Shown: positions 1 through 8,549, counted from the first letter of the stretch. The stretch: 64,000 bases of DNA from Catelliglobosispora koreensis DSM 44566 (GCF_000379685.1 NZ_KB903290.1:1-64000), one strand, 5' to 3'. Made by a program: numbers and translations. The notes: a model not told the origin generated them from the sequence alone.

Positions 1-2322
1 GTCCCGCCGAACCTGTCCACGCACTGGCAAGGCTACGCGCCACTGGACTGGCGCCCAGGGCAGAGCATGCTCGACTCCGCCAGAACAGCCGGTAACACCA
101 ACGATCTGCGTGGCAAGATCCTGCGTATCCACCCGGAAACCAATGGCACCTACACGATTCCGGCCGGGAACCTGTTCCCCCAGGGCACCGCGCAGACTAA
201 GCCCGAGATCTACGCGATGGGCTTCCGCAACCCATTCCGCTTCGATGTCGACCAGCAGACCGGATGGCTCAACGTCGCCGACTACGGCCCCGACCGCGGC
301 TGCTGCACCACCAACCGCGGCCCCGAAGGCCTAGTCGAGCTCAACGTCATCAAACAAGCCGGCAACTTCGGCTGGCCGTTCTGCCACGGCAACAACCAGC
401 CGTACGCACCGTACAACCCCGACACCGGTGTGGTGGGCGCGAAGTTCAACTGCAACGCCCCCGTCAACGACTCACCCAACAACACCGGCCTGCGCAACCT
501 GCCACCACTCGTGCAACCGCAAATCTGGTACGGCTACGGCGCTTCGGCCGAGTTCCCCGAGATGAGCACGGGCGGTGCCGGTCCCATGGGCGGGTCTGTC
601 TACCGCTACAACGCCGCCAGCACCTCGGCGACGAAATTCCCGGCCTACTACAACGGAACGCACTTCTTCTTCGAGTGGATGCGTAACTACATCAAGGAAA
701 TCCATTTCGATAGTTCCGGGAACCTGGTGAAAATCAACCCGTTCCTGCCCGGCGTCACGTTCGTCAAACCGATGGCGATGCGCTTTGGGCCGGACGGGGC
801 CATGTATCTGATCGAGTGGGGATCAGGCTTCGGCGGCGGAAACGCCGACTCGGGTCTTTACCGCATCGATTACGTACGCGGTAACCGTGCCCCGGTCGCC
901 AGAGCGAGCGCGACACCGACCAACGGCATCACGCCACTTAACGTCGCCTTCTCCAGCACGGGTTCCAGCGATCCCGACAGTGGCGACACCATCACCTACG
1001 CGTGGGACTTCGACGGCAACGGCACCACCGATTCCACCGCCCCCAACCCGTCATTCACCTACACCACCAACGGAAACTATTCCGCCCGGCTTACCGTGCG
1101 CGATAGTGGCGGGCTCACCAACGTCGCCGCTATCCCGATCACGGTCGGCAACCGTGCTCCGACGGTGAACATCACGATGCCTCCCAACGGTGGCATGCTC
1201 GACTTCGGGCAGAACGTCGCTTACACCGTAAGCGTTTCCGACCCCGAGGACGGGACGATCAACTGCAGCCGCGTCATCATGAACCCCGCCTTGGGCCACG
1301 ATGACCACGCCCACCCGACAACCGACATGCCGGGATGTTCGGGAACCGTTGACACCACCATCCTTGGCGGTCATCCGGACGGAGCCAACCTGTTCTATCT
1401 GTTCAACGCCCGCTACACCGACAACGGCAACGGCTCGGTGTCTCCGCTGACCGGATATGCCTCGGCGGTCCTTCAGCCTAAGCACAAGCAGGCTGAGTAC
1501 TTCACGGCACAGTCCGGCATCCGGGTCGTCGCACAGGCCGGCGCCGAAAGCGGAAACCGCATCGGGGACATCAGCAACAACGACTGGATCATGTTCAGCC
1601 CGATGAGCCTGCAGAACATCAACACGCTGAGCTTGCGGGTGTCGTCTCCCAACGGCGGCTCAACAGTCGAGTTGCGTGCTGATTCACCCACGGGCCAGCT
1701 TCTGGCCACCGTGCCAGTTCCCAACACCGGGGGCTGGGACAATTACCAAAACCTCGCGGCGGTACCGGTTTCAGCCCTCTCCGGGACGCATAACCTGTAT
1801 TTCGTCTTCAAGTCCTCGCAGAACAACTCGTTCGATGTGGACTCGTTCACGTTTGGCGGGGCGGGCGTGGGAACCACGCCAAGTGGTGGCATCGCGGGCA
1901 AGACCTACACGATGACCGCCCAGCACAGCAGCAAGCTCGCCGACATCAGTGGGGTGTCCACCGCGGACAACGCGGCGGCGATCCAGTGGGCCGCGACGGG
2001 CGGCAACAACCAGAAGTGGCAAGCCGTCGACGCGGGCGGCGGTTACGTCTACCTCAAGGCTGTGCACAGCGGCAAGTGCCTGGCCGCCTCCGGTGGCTCC
2101 AGCGCTGATGGTGCCACGATCGTGCAGCTGACGTGTAACAACCAAAACAACCAGAAGTGGGAAGCTGTGGCGACGACAACCGTTGGGGTGTATGCCCTTA
2201 AGGCGGTTCACAGCGGCAAGTGCCTCGACGTCAACGGCGGCTCAACCGCCGACGGCGCGGCTCTGATCCAATGGACCTGTCACACCGGCCAAAACCAGCG
2301 CTGGCGCTTGACCGTCGTCTGA
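1..2322 (+). CDS. Secreted PQQ-type sugar dehydrogenase-like protein with PKD, CBM6-like and ricin-B modules (5' truncated)
   Basis: The frame is open from the first base of the window, so the N-terminus is missing; the first in-window ATG at 67 is not the start because homologous-looking sequence precedes it. Modules in order: a soluble glucose/sorbosone dehydrogenase-like beta-propeller (to about nt 880, with NTNDLRGKILRI and GFRNPFRFDVD), a PKD domain (about 885-1150), a linker containing GHDDHAHP, a CBM6/35-like beta-sandwich (about 1490-1860), and a C-terminal ricin-type beta-trefoil (about 1890-2320) with three Q-x-W motifs (NNQKWQ, NNQKWE, QNQRW). In this actinobacterial family the dehydrogenase is often preceded by a ThuA-like domain, which would lie outside the window. 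The likely role is extracellular oxidation or binding of plant or fungal sugars. A strong terminator follows. Confidence 0.88.
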   Translation, partial: VPPNLSTHWQGYAPLDWRPGQSMLDSARTAGNTNDLRGKILRIHPETNGTYTIPAGNLFPQGTAQTKPEIYAMGFRNPFRFDVDQQTGWLNVADYGPDRGCCTTNRGPEGLVELNVIKQAGNFGWPFCHGNNQPYAPYNPDTGVVGAKFNCNAPVNDSPNNTGLRNLPPLVQPQIWYGYGASAEFPEMSTGGAGPMGGSVYRYNAASTSATKFPAYYNGTHFFFEWMRNYIKEIHFDSSGNLVKINPFLPGVTFVKPMAMRFGPDGAMYLIEWGSGFGGGNADSGLYRIDYVRGNRAPVARASATPTNGITPLNVAFSSTGSSDPDSGDTITYAWDFDGNGTTDSTAPNPSFTYTTNGNYSARLTVRDSGGLTNVAAIPITVGNRAPTVNITMPPNGGMLDFGQNVAYTVSVSDPEDGTINCSRVIMNPALGHDDHAHPTTDMPGCSGTVDTTILGGHPDGANLFYLFNARYTDNGNGSVSPLTGYASAVLQPKHKQAEYFTAQSGIRVVAQAGAESGNRIGDISNNDWIMFSPMSLQNINTLSLRVSSPNGGSTVELRADSPTGQLLATVPVPNTGGWDNYQNLAAVPVSALSGTHNLYFVFKSSQNNSFDVDSFTFGGAGVGTTPSGGIAGKTYTMTAQHSSKLADISGVSTADNAAAIQWAATGGNNQKWQAVDAGGGYVYLKAVHSGKCLAASGGSSADGATIVQLTCNNQNNQKWEAVATTTVGVYALKAVHSGKCLDVNGGSTADGAALIQWTCHTGQNQRWRLTVV

Positions 2323-2330
2323 GTTGTTTC

Positions 2331-2359
2331 GTGGGCCCGGCTAATTCAGCCGGGCCCAC
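2331..2359 (+). terminator. Perfect 12-bp stem terminator hairpin
   Basis: GTGGGCCCGGCT (2331-2342) and AGCCGGGCCCAC (2348-2359) pair perfectly around a 5-nt loop, 9 nt after the stop codon of the dehydrogenase-like gene. There is no long T-run, as is usual for actinobacterial terminators. Confidence 0.8.
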
Positions 2360-2390
2360 GCTTGGCTCTGTCCACAGTAGACTGCCGGGG

Positions 2391-2723
2391 ATGCGAAGCA
2401 GGATCAGTGGCGCAAGTGTTGCTGTTGGCGGGCACGTCCTGGCGTTGATTGTCTGCGCCGTGCTCGCTTTGGCGTTCGCCGCGCCGGATAACGCCTATGA
2501 CGAGGACCGCACGTGGTTCTTTCTCTACGGCATGCTGCTAGCCGAAATCGTGCTGCTCATAGCTGTGCCGCTGGTATCGCGCACCCGGCGGCCGGTAGGC
2601 AAGGGCATGCTTCTCGGCTGGGGCGCCGGTCTGCTGGTGATGCCGTTGGCTGTGCCGCTCGTCTGGTCGTGGGTCATCCACCCAGGCGGCTCGCCTATGT
2701 GGATCGCGTCGCTTTTCATGTGA
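2391..2723 (+). CDS. Small integral membrane protein, function unknown
   Basis: 110 residues with three hydrophobic stretches (about residues 9-30, 42-60 and 73-95), separated by a short acidic loop (YDEDRT) and a basic loop (SRTRRPVGK). I do not recognise a family. The ATG at 2391 is chosen although the frame is open further upstream, because TAGACT (2378-2383) lies exactly 7 nt before it, as in other leaderless genes of this window, and because a longer version would read through the terminator at 2331-2359. Confidence 0.6.
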   Translation: MRSRISGASVAVGGHVLALIVCAVLALAFAAPDNAYDEDRTWFFLYGMLLAEIVLLIAVPLVSRTRRPVGKGMLLGWGAGLLVMPLAVPLVWSWVIHPGGSPMWIASLFM

Positions 2724-2762
2724 TCGGCGGGTTTGAATTGACGCTCCGGCCGAGGCGGAGGA

Positions 2763-3356
2763 CTAGACCGGGGTTGTCGTGGTTGGACGGAACGGTCCGC
2801 CATGTCCCGGGACGATCACGTCGGCGACGGCGAGGATGCGTTTGCGGCTTAGCGCCAGCTGCTCGCGGTCGGGGGTGATGGGATCGTCGGCCGGGCCGTC
2901 TGGCCGCCACCACACGTCGCCGGCGAAGGCGACGATGCCCTCTGACGTGCCGGCGAGCAGCGTGATGTCCTCGCGGCTGTGGCCGGGCGTGCTGATCAGG
3001 CGCAGCGATGCTGTGAACTCGTAGCCCTCGGCGGGGCGGTCAGTCCAGTGGTGGCCGTGGTAGATCGCGTGATGGTCGTGCATGCGGGCGTTGCCGAACA
3101 GGCCAGCGTTGACGATGTTGTCCGGGTGGTGGTGGGTCAGGATCACGTCGGTGATGTCGGCGGCTGACAGGCCAAGGGCGGCCAGGGGTTCGAGGATGTT
3201 TGACTGGCTGGCGACCATGCCTGGGTCGACGATGAGGTGGAACTCGCCGTCGGTGACATAGGAGACCGTTGCGGCCACGCCCGGCCCGGTCGAGCTGGTG
3301 TAGCCGGTGTTGAGGATGTGGTAGGCCGCGGTGCGGGCCAGGGGTGCGTCGGTCAT
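2763..3356 (-). CDS. MBL-fold metallo-hydrolase
   Basis: 197 residues with the metallo-beta-lactamase fold. The core metal motif reads H75-x-H77-x-D79-N80, so the second His of the usual HxHxDH is Asn. Further ligand candidates are H in STPGHSRED, D in FAGDVWW and H in VPGHGGPF. The substrate cannot be inferred. It is transcribed divergently from a GlxA-type AraC regulator that probably controls it. The start at 3356 gives MTDAPLART; an in-frame ATG at 3368 would add four residues. CATGAT 7 nt upstream of 3356 is a plausible weak -10 element and favours the shorter form. Confidence 0.8.
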   Translation of the reverse strand: MTDAPLARTAAYHILNTGYTSSTGPGVAATVSYVTDGEFHLIVDPGMVASQSNILEPLAALGLSAADITDVILTHHHPDNIVNAGLFGNARMHDHHAIYHGHHWTDRPAEGYEFTASLRLISTPGHSREDITLLAGTSEGIVAFAGDVWWRPDGPADDPITPDREQLALSRKRILAVADVIVPGHGGPFRPTTTTPV

Positions 3357-3393
3357 GGTGACGATCATGCACCGTGTGAGCTCAGACCCGAAA

Positions 3394-3430
3394 CTGGCAC
3401 GATTGCCAATGTGCGCGGGTATCGTGCCAG
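3394..3430. promoter_or_regulatory. 10-bp inverted repeat operator between the MBL hydrolase and AraC regulator
   Basis: CTGGCACGAT (3394-3403) is repeated inverted as ATCGTGCCAG (3421-3430), with centres 27 bp apart. The right arm overlaps TATCGT (3420-3425), the predicted -10 of the regulator gene, and ends one base before its GTG start. The geometry fits autoregulation and co-regulation by the adjacent AraC-type protein; that is inference. Confidence 0.6.
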
Positions 3431-3431
3431 A

Positions 3432-4373
3432 GTGCCGTTTCAGTCGATCGCCGCCTACGCGCCCGCGGGCGTGACCATGCTCAGCCTCGGGCTGGTGGGG
3501 GAGTTGTTCAGCCCCCGCCCGGGGTTGCCGCCGTTCACGTTTGCTTTGTGCTCGGATCAGGCGGGCAGCGTACCCACTGATCTCGGTCTTGGGGTTGAAG
3601 TTCATGCGGGCCTGGAGGCGATGGCGCGGGCGGATCTCGTGCTCGCGTTGCCTGGCAACGAGTTTCGGGCCGACCCGGCACCTGGTGCTGTGGCAGCCTT
3701 CCAGAACGCGCATGAGCGTGGTGCGATCGTGGCGAGCATCTGTGTCGGGGCGTATTTGCTTGGTGCGGCTGGGCTTCTGGACGGCCACCGGGCCACGACG
3801 CACTGGCGGTTCGCGGCGCTGCTGGCGCAACGGCATCCGCAGGTCGATGTCGACGCCGATGTGCTTTACGTCGATGAGGGCCGGATTCTTACCGGAGCTG
3901 GCGCGGCCGCGGGTGCGGATCTGTTGCTGCACCTGGTGCGGCGTGAGCATGGAGCCGCCGCGGCTAACGCGATCGCGCGGGACATGGTGATCCCGCCGCA
4001 TCGCGAGGGCGGCCAGGCGCAGTTCGTGTCGTCGCCGGTGCCGGGCAGCGGCGACGACCGGATGGCGAAAGTCCTTGACTGGGCGCGTAGCCGGCTCGAT
4101 CGCAAGTTGACCATTGACGATCTCGCGGGGCACGCGCTGATGAGCAAGCGCACGTTTATCCGTTCCTTCAAAGCATCCACTGGTACTACACCGAACGCCT
4201 GGCTGGTCGCCGAGCGCCTGCAACGGGCCGAGGATCTCCTCGAGACAACGGCACTGTCCATAGAGGAGGTTGCCCGTCAGGTCGGCTACGCGAGCGCGGC
4301 GGTGTTACGTGAGCAGTTCACGGCCCGGCGTGGAATTTCGCCGCAAATGTACCGGCGGACGTTCCGGTCGTAA
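3432..4373 (+). CDS. GlxA-family AraC transcriptional regulator (DJ-1/PfpI-like domain plus AraC HTH)
   Basis: 313 residues. The N-terminal half (about 5-170) is a DJ-1/PfpI-type amidotransferase-like domain with the nucleophile-elbow-like ASICVGAYLLGAAGLLDG. The C-terminal 100 residues are a double HTH AraC domain (KLTIDDLAGHALMSKRTF ... EVARQVGYASAAVLREQF). The frame is open far upstream, but GTG 3432 is preferred: conserved sequence begins there (VPFQSIAAYAPAGV) and TATCGT sits 6 nt upstream, giving a leaderless message. It is divergent from the MBL hydrolase and shares a 10-bp inverted repeat with it. The effector is unknown. Confidence 0.87.
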   Translation: MPFQSIAAYAPAGVTMLSLGLVGELFSPRPGLPPFTFALCSDQAGSVPTDLGLGVEVHAGLEAMARADLVLALPGNEFRADPAPGAVAAFQNAHERGAIVASICVGAYLLGAAGLLDGHRATTHWRFAALLAQRHPQVDVDADVLYVDEGRILTGAGAAAGADLLLHLVRREHGAAAANAIARDMVIPPHREGGQAQFVSSPVPGSGDDRMAKVLDWARSRLDRKLTIDDLAGHALMSKRTFIRSFKASTGTTPNAWLVAERLQRAEDLLETTALSIEEVARQVGYASAAVLREQFTARRGISPQMYRRTFRS

Positions 4374-4448
4374 GAAGTAGTAGTACAAATAGGACAGAAA
4401 TCGATTTACGGGTTCCGTTCTGAAACTTTTCTTCATACCCTGGCATGC

Positions 4449-5417
4449 ATGAGCATCACTTCGAAAACAAGCCGGCGGGCGCTTTTGCTGGGCTCGGCTG
4501 GCCTGGTTGGCGGCGCACTGGCCGCACCCCTGCCCGCCAGTGCCGCTGGTGACGGTCATGGCCTGCGCATCGTGGACCGCAACGAAAACGGCGGCCGCCT
4601 GCAGTATTACCGGTTCGCCACCGACGCGATCGCGTGGGACCCGGCGGTCAACGTGCTGCTGCCTGACGGATACCACTGGAGCGGAAAACGATATCCCGTG
4701 CTATATCTGCTGCATGGAGGCAACGCGGACTTCCGTACCTTCCATATGCAGGACAACATCATCAACCTGACGGCGGGCAAGGAAATCATCGTCGTCATGC
4801 CCGACGCGTCCACCGGGTGGTATTGCAACCCGGTCGGCAGCAACACCGGCCCGCGCAACTGGGAGACGTTCCACATCGGACAGTTGCTGCCGTGGATCGA
4901 GTCGAACTTTCGCACCTTCCCCGAATACAACGGCCGTGCCGTGGCCGGTTTCTCGATGGGCGGGTTCGGGGCGCTGAAATACACGGCTAAGTACTACGGG
5001 CATTTCTGTTCGGTCAGTTCACATTCGGGGCCGGCGAGCCTGCGCCGCGACTTCGGCCTTGTCGTGCACTGGGCCAACGCGACTTCCGCGGCGCTCGACC
5101 TTGGCGGCGCAACCGTATATGGCGCACCGTTCTGGGACGAGGCCCGCGTCAGCGCTGACAACCCGGTGCAGCGCATTGGCAGTTACCACAACAAGCGCAT
5201 CTTCCTGGCCGCTGGCACCTCACCGGATCCTGTCAACTGGTTCGATTCCGTCAACGAAACACAGGTCCTCGCCGGGCAGCGGGAGTTCCGCGCCGAGCTG
5301 GGCCGGGCTGGCATTCCGCACGAATGGCACGAGGTCCCGGGTGGGCACTACTTCCGCCACGAACTGTTCGTCCACGACCTCAATGGCATGCTCGGCCGGC
5401 TGCGCCGCGCTGGATAG
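4449..5417 (+). CDS. Tat-exported esterase of the alpha/beta-hydrolase (esterase D / antigen 85-like) superfamily
   Basis: 322 residues. The N-terminus SRRALLLGSAGLVGGAL ... ASA is a twin-arginine signal peptide. The mature part has LLPDGYHWSGKRYPVLYLLHGG, the nucleophile elbow GFSMGG with Ser169, a probable acid in the DPVNWF or following region, and the catalytic His in the C-terminal GGHYFRHEL. The arrangement matches the esterase D/putative tributyrin esterase family, which hydrolyses acyl esters outside the cell. TACCCT lies 7 nt before the ATG, so the mRNA is predicted leaderless. The 75-bp upstream region is unusually AT-rich for the window. A terminator follows at 5424. Confidence 0.85.
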   Translation: MSITSKTSRRALLLGSAGLVGGALAAPLPASAAGDGHGLRIVDRNENGGRLQYYRFATDAIAWDPAVNVLLPDGYHWSGKRYPVLYLLHGGNADFRTFHMQDNIINLTAGKEIIVVMPDASTGWYCNPVGSNTGPRNWETFHIGQLLPWIESNFRTFPEYNGRAVAGFSMGGFGALKYTAKYYGHFCSVSSHSGPASLRRDFGLVVHWANATSAALDLGGATVYGAPFWDEARVSADNPVQRIGSYHNKRIFLAAGTSPDPVNWFDSVNETQVLAGQREFRAELGRAGIPHEWHEVPGGHYFRHELFVHDLNGMLGRLRRAG

Positions 5418-5423
5418 ACCGTC

Positions 5424-5449
5424 CCGGGGCACCCGCGGTGGTGCCCCGG
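5424..5449 (+). terminator. Terminator hairpin after the esterase gene
   Basis: CCGGGGCAC (5424-5432) pairs with GTGCCCCGG (5441-5449) around an 8-nt loop, beginning 7 nt after the esterase stop codon. Confidence 0.75.
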
Positions 5450-5479
5450 ATTCTGGTTGTCCCGCAGTAAGATCAGGTT

Positions 5480-6139
5480 ATGGATCCGCGTGACCGCGTT
5501 AACATCCTGGCTCAGGAGGCGCTGAAAGAAGGCGACCCCATCGGCTGGTTCGACCGGCTCTACACGGAAGCCACGGCAGGTGAAGCGATCGTGCCGTGGG
5601 ACCGTGGCGAGCCGCATCCCCTCCTGGTCACCTGGGCACAGGCCACCAAACCGGCCAGCGCGGGGAAAAGCGCTCTGGTGGTCGGTTGTGGACTGGGCAA
5701 CGACGCGGAATTCGTCAGCGCGCTCGGTTTCGCCACCACCGCTTTCGACGTCTCCCAAACGGCGATCGATAGCGCCCGTGAGCGATACCCCGAGTCCACT
5801 GTGGACTATCGCGTCGCCGACCTGCTGCACCCGCCCGCGGATTGGCACCACGCCTTCGACCTCGTGGTGGAAATCTTCACTGTCCAGGCCCTGCCCCGTG
5901 AGCTTCGGCCCGCGCTGACCGCCAGCGTCAGCCAGTTCGTCGCCGCGGGAGGAGGGCGGCTCGTCGTCATCGCCGGGCGCCAAGACGAAGGAGAATCGCT
6001 GGAAGAAGGGCCGCCGTGGCGGATGACGCACGCTGACATCGAGGCCTTCGCGGCCAACGGGCTCGACACCGTCAGCATCACCCCGGTCGAACGCCGCCCA
6101 GAGGTCATTGACTGGGTCGCGGAGTTCATCCGCCGCTGA
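5480..6139 (+). CDS. Class I SAM-dependent methyltransferase (TPMT-like)
   Basis: 219 residues with a class I methyltransferase fold. Motif I is LVVGCGLGNDAEFVS (about residues 68-82), followed by the acidic strand-2 end (AFDVSQ), a post-II segment (YRVADLLHPP) and FDLVVEIFTVQALP. The N-terminal WFDRLYTEATAG ... VPWDRGEPHPLL resembles thiopurine methyltransferase-like proteins, where W and D near this point contact substrate. The methyl acceptor is unknown. TAAGAT ends 6 nt before ATG 5480, so translation is predicted to be leaderless. A 15-nt palindrome with the core TCCACTGTGGA lies inside the gene at 5793-5807. Confidence 0.8.
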   Translation: MDPRDRVNILAQEALKEGDPIGWFDRLYTEATAGEAIVPWDRGEPHPLLVTWAQATKPASAGKSALVVGCGLGNDAEFVSALGFATTAFDVSQTAIDSARERYPESTVDYRVADLLHPPADWHHAFDLVVEIFTVQALPRELRPALTASVSQFVAAGGGRLVVIAGRQDEGESLEEGPPWRMTHADIEAFAANGLDTVSITPVERRPEVIDWVAEFIRR

Positions 6140-6190
6140 CCGGGCGCGTCACGGCCGAGCCGGGCGACGATCATGCCTTAGGCTGCCCGG

Positions 6191-6820
6191 GTGACTGACA
6201 CCTCGTCGCTCAACCCCCGCCAGCGCAAGATCTTGGCCACCATCCAGGATTCGATTGTCCGGCACGGCTATCCGCCCACGACACGCGAGATCGCACGGGC
6301 GGTGGGGCTCAAGTCGCCGTCAGCGGTGTCGGCACATTTGAAAAACCTTGAAGAACAAGGCTTTCTGCGCCGTTCACCCGGGCTGACCCGGCCGGTTGAC
6401 GTTCGCATGTTCCTTCAGCGCACAAGTCCCGAAGACGACGCCCCGGAGCCGGTGCTGGCGCCGCTGCTGGGCACCATCGCCGCCGGCGGGCCGATCCTGG
6501 CCGAACAGTCCACCGAGGAAATGCTGACCCTGCCCCGGGAACTGGTCGGCCGAGGAACGCTGTTTTGCCTTCGGGTACAAGGCGATTCGATGATCGACGC
6601 GGCGATCTGCGACGGGGACATCGTCGTGGTGCGTCAGCAGCCGGACGCGTACACCGGTGACATCGTGGCCGCGATGCTCGACGGGGAAGCGACCGTGAAG
6701 GTGTTCCGCCGCCGCAGCGGTCACGTCTACCTTGAGCCGCGCAATCCGGCTTACGACGTCATCGACGGCGACGAGGCGGTCATCCTCGGCAAGGTCGTGT
6801 CGGTGATGCGCCGCGTCTAA
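6191..6820 (+). CDS. lexA: LexA repressor, SOS regulator and self-cleaving serine protease
   Basis: 209 residues. The N-terminal winged HTH (about 8-72, NPRQRKILATIQDSI ... SPSAVSAHLKNLEEQGFL) is followed by an S24 peptidase-like domain. The cleavage site is Ala98-Gly99 (GTIAAGGPILAEQ), with nucleophile Ser133 (GDSMIDAAI) and general base Lys170 (GEATVKVF). The spacings G-S of 34 and S-K of 37 equal those of E. coli LexA, so autocleavage should be intact. The start is GTG 6191, with TAGGCT (6179-6184) 6 nt upstream, predicting a leaderless mRNA. I could not find an actinobacterial SOS box (GAAC-N4-GTTC) upstream, which is unusual for a usually autoregulated gene. Confidence 0.95.
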   Translation: MTDTSSLNPRQRKILATIQDSIVRHGYPPTTREIARAVGLKSPSAVSAHLKNLEEQGFLRRSPGLTRPVDVRMFLQRTSPEDDAPEPVLAPLLGTIAAGGPILAEQSTEEMLTLPRELVGRGTLFCLRVQGDSMIDAAICDGDIVVVRQQPDAYTGDIVAAMLDGEATVKVFRRRSGHVYLEPRNPAYDVIDGDEAVILGKVVSVMRRV

Positions 6821-7060
6821 CTACGCGGCTTTGATCAGGCCGAGTGCCCACTGCATACGCCGGCACGCGGTTTCGGGGTGCTCACCAAACTCCGCCGCGA
6901 CGAGCGAGACGCATCCCTTCACGCCGCCGTTCGCGCGGAGGGTGTGGAGGATCGCGCTTCTTACTTGCTTCGAGGTTGGCTCGTCGGAGGGCTGCAGGGG
7001 ACTGGCGAACAGGACTTCTGCCTTGTCGGCCGTTGTCAGGCCGGGTCTGCGGTTGGACAT
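6821..7060 (-). CDS. Small conserved-looking protein, function unknown
   Basis: 79 residues, MSNRRPGLTT ... MQWALGLIKAA. The C-terminal part (SAILHTLRANGGVKGCVSLVAAEFGEHPETACRRMQWAL) reads like a helix-turn-helix-like helical bundle, but I cannot name a family. The start at 7060 is chosen because GAGGTGG stands 6-8 nt upstream; the frame is open to 7141 without a better site. It converges on lexA with no intergenic space: its stop codon abuts the lexA stop. Confidence 0.6.
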   Translation of the reverse strand: MSNRRPGLTTADKAEVLFASPLQPSDEPTSKQVRSAILHTLRANGGVKGCVSLVAAEFGEHPETACRRMQWALGLIKAA

Positions 7061-7250
7061 TCGCACACCACCTCTAACTTGCTGAAGGTGCTCGTACCTC
7101 AAATATGCGCTCCGCTGAGCGCGAACGGCATTCGGCAACACCCCTAGGTCACCCCAAAGAAGCGGTTCCTCTTCGATCCCGGGCGGGAAGGAGCCGAGCG
7201 TGGTGCAATCGAGTTAGTCAGCGATCTACCCATGAAGGGGAGGGCTGGCG

Positions 7251-7704
7251 ATGAACCCTATGCGCTCGGGCTAACCGTCGCGGTGGTTGTGGTCGCGGCG
7301 GCAGCCGCGAGCTGAAAGCCGGAGAAGAAGTGCTCGCGCTTGGTTACCCAGAAACCATTGACCAGAGCGCGGAAACACCTCGCCTGGTCGCCGTCAGCGG
7401 GCCCGTCTCGCAACCGGATACACCAACGGTAGTCGGCAGTGACCTGCCACGCCATCCGTCGCTGATCCTGCACCAGGCGCCACTCAATCACGGCAACTCG
7501 GGCGGGCCTCTGCTCAACAGCGCCCGTGAACTTGTCGGTATCAACACGGTGACCGGAGCGGGTGCAGGCAGCGGGCAGATTCAGGGCCAGTACTACTGCG
7601 AGATCGCGCAGGCTAACGCGGGCAAAACGATTGAGGTCTACGGCGTGGAGCTGTACGGCGAGAACGCGGGCAAATACTTCAATGTCGAGGTGCTTCTGCC
7701 GTAG
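7251..7704 (+). pseudogene. Decayed secreted trypsin-like serine protease
   Basis: A good ribosome binding site (GGGGAGGG, about 7237-7244) precedes ATG 7251, which starts a signal peptide whose hydrophobic core (LTVAVVVVAAAAAS) is out of frame with the start: the ATG frame hits TAA at 7272. Immediately after the signal peptide the sequence jumps to the C-terminal half of a trypsin-like protease in another frame (LKAGEEVLALGYPE from about 7312, then NHGNSGGPLLN carrying the catalytic Ser). The His- and Asp-bearing half is absent. So both a frameshift and a large internal deletion are visible. The remaining C-terminal frame runs to the stop at 7704. Confidence 0.75.
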
Positions 7705-7754
7705 CTTGAGCCCGGCTGGCACACTGTCGCCCAGGACATCCACATTGGAGGCTG

Positions 7755-8549
7755 GTGACCTTGGTGGCAGCTGATTCCGGGCTGACGCGGCTGCTCGACG
7801 GCCTGCGCCCCTCCGAGCTGGTGTTGCGCGACTGGGTCGCCTCCCAGCTCGACTCATCGATGCTGGACGAGATAGCGGCCGCTGACTACGGGTTTGGCGT
7901 GGCCGAGTACCGCGACGCCGTCGCGGAGCTGCGTCTCGTCTCGCGCCTGCCCAGTGAGCTCATCGGGCATCCGGCGGCGGAGGTGCTGGCGCTGACTCGC
8001 TGGTCCACTGTGGACAGTTCGGAGTTGGGCCCCGAGGAAACCCGCCGGCGGCACGTGATGCGGTTGTTCTGTTGCACGTTGCTGGTGAGCGCCTCAACTT
8101 CGGATGGCAGGCCAGTCGATTCGCTGATGCCGCTGGTGGAGTCGGCCGTCGCGCTGGGGCCAGCCGCTTCTGAAGCGGCCCGCGGCTTCCTGGCCTGGTG
8201 CCGCCTCAACGAGCCGGGGGACTGGCGCGATGACCTCGCCTCACGGCCCTTCCTGACCCTCGCGCTGGTGGCGTTGTCCAGTGATTCGGCAACGGTGCCG
8301 GGCTTGATCGCTGCCTTCGCCGACGAATTGCACGATGCCCTCGACGATGAAGGACTCCTGTGGTCGCAACGCCCGATCCGTGACCTGCTGAAACTGACCG
8401 CCATGTCGGAGGCCCGCCGGATGTGGGTTCCACTCGCGGACCGGTGGCTGACCGCAGGAGACCCGCGGCTGGCCATCCTCGGCCAGGCGATCCGTGGCGA
8501 CCTCGCCGCCGACGCCGAGGAGCTGCGGTCCTTGCTGCGGCAGGCCTAG
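7755..8549 (+). CDS. Hypothetical protein, function unknown
   Basis: 264 residues, largely helical by composition, without signal peptide or membrane segment. I do not recognise a family. Notable segments are RRRHVMRLFCCTLLVSAS and LVALSSDSATVPGLIAAFADELHDAL. GTG 7755 has GGAG 4-5 nt upstream; GTG 7764 in the same frame is an alternative. Third-position GC is high throughout, supporting real coding. Its stop codon overlaps that of nadE on the other strand by 4 nt (CTAG serves as TAG for both). A TCCACTGTGGA palindrome lies inside at 8003-8015. Confidence 0.7.
   Translation: MTLVAADSGLTRLLDGLRPSELVLRDWVASQLDSSMLDEIAAADYGFGVAEYRDAVAELRLVSRLPSELIGHPAAEVLALTRWSTVDSSELGPEETRRRHVMRLFCCTLLVSASTSDGRPVDSLMPLVESAVALGPAASEAARGFLAWCRLNEPGDWRDDLASRPFLTLALVALSSDSATVPGLIAAFADELHDALDDEGLLWSQRPIRDLLKLTAMSEARRMWVPLADRWLTAGDPRLAILGQAIRGDLAADAEELRSLLRQA

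Noticed and set aside
5220-6031. Minus-strand frames opposite the esterase and methyltransferase genes
   Set aside because: They are shadows of two well-supported plus-strand genes and cross the terminator between them.
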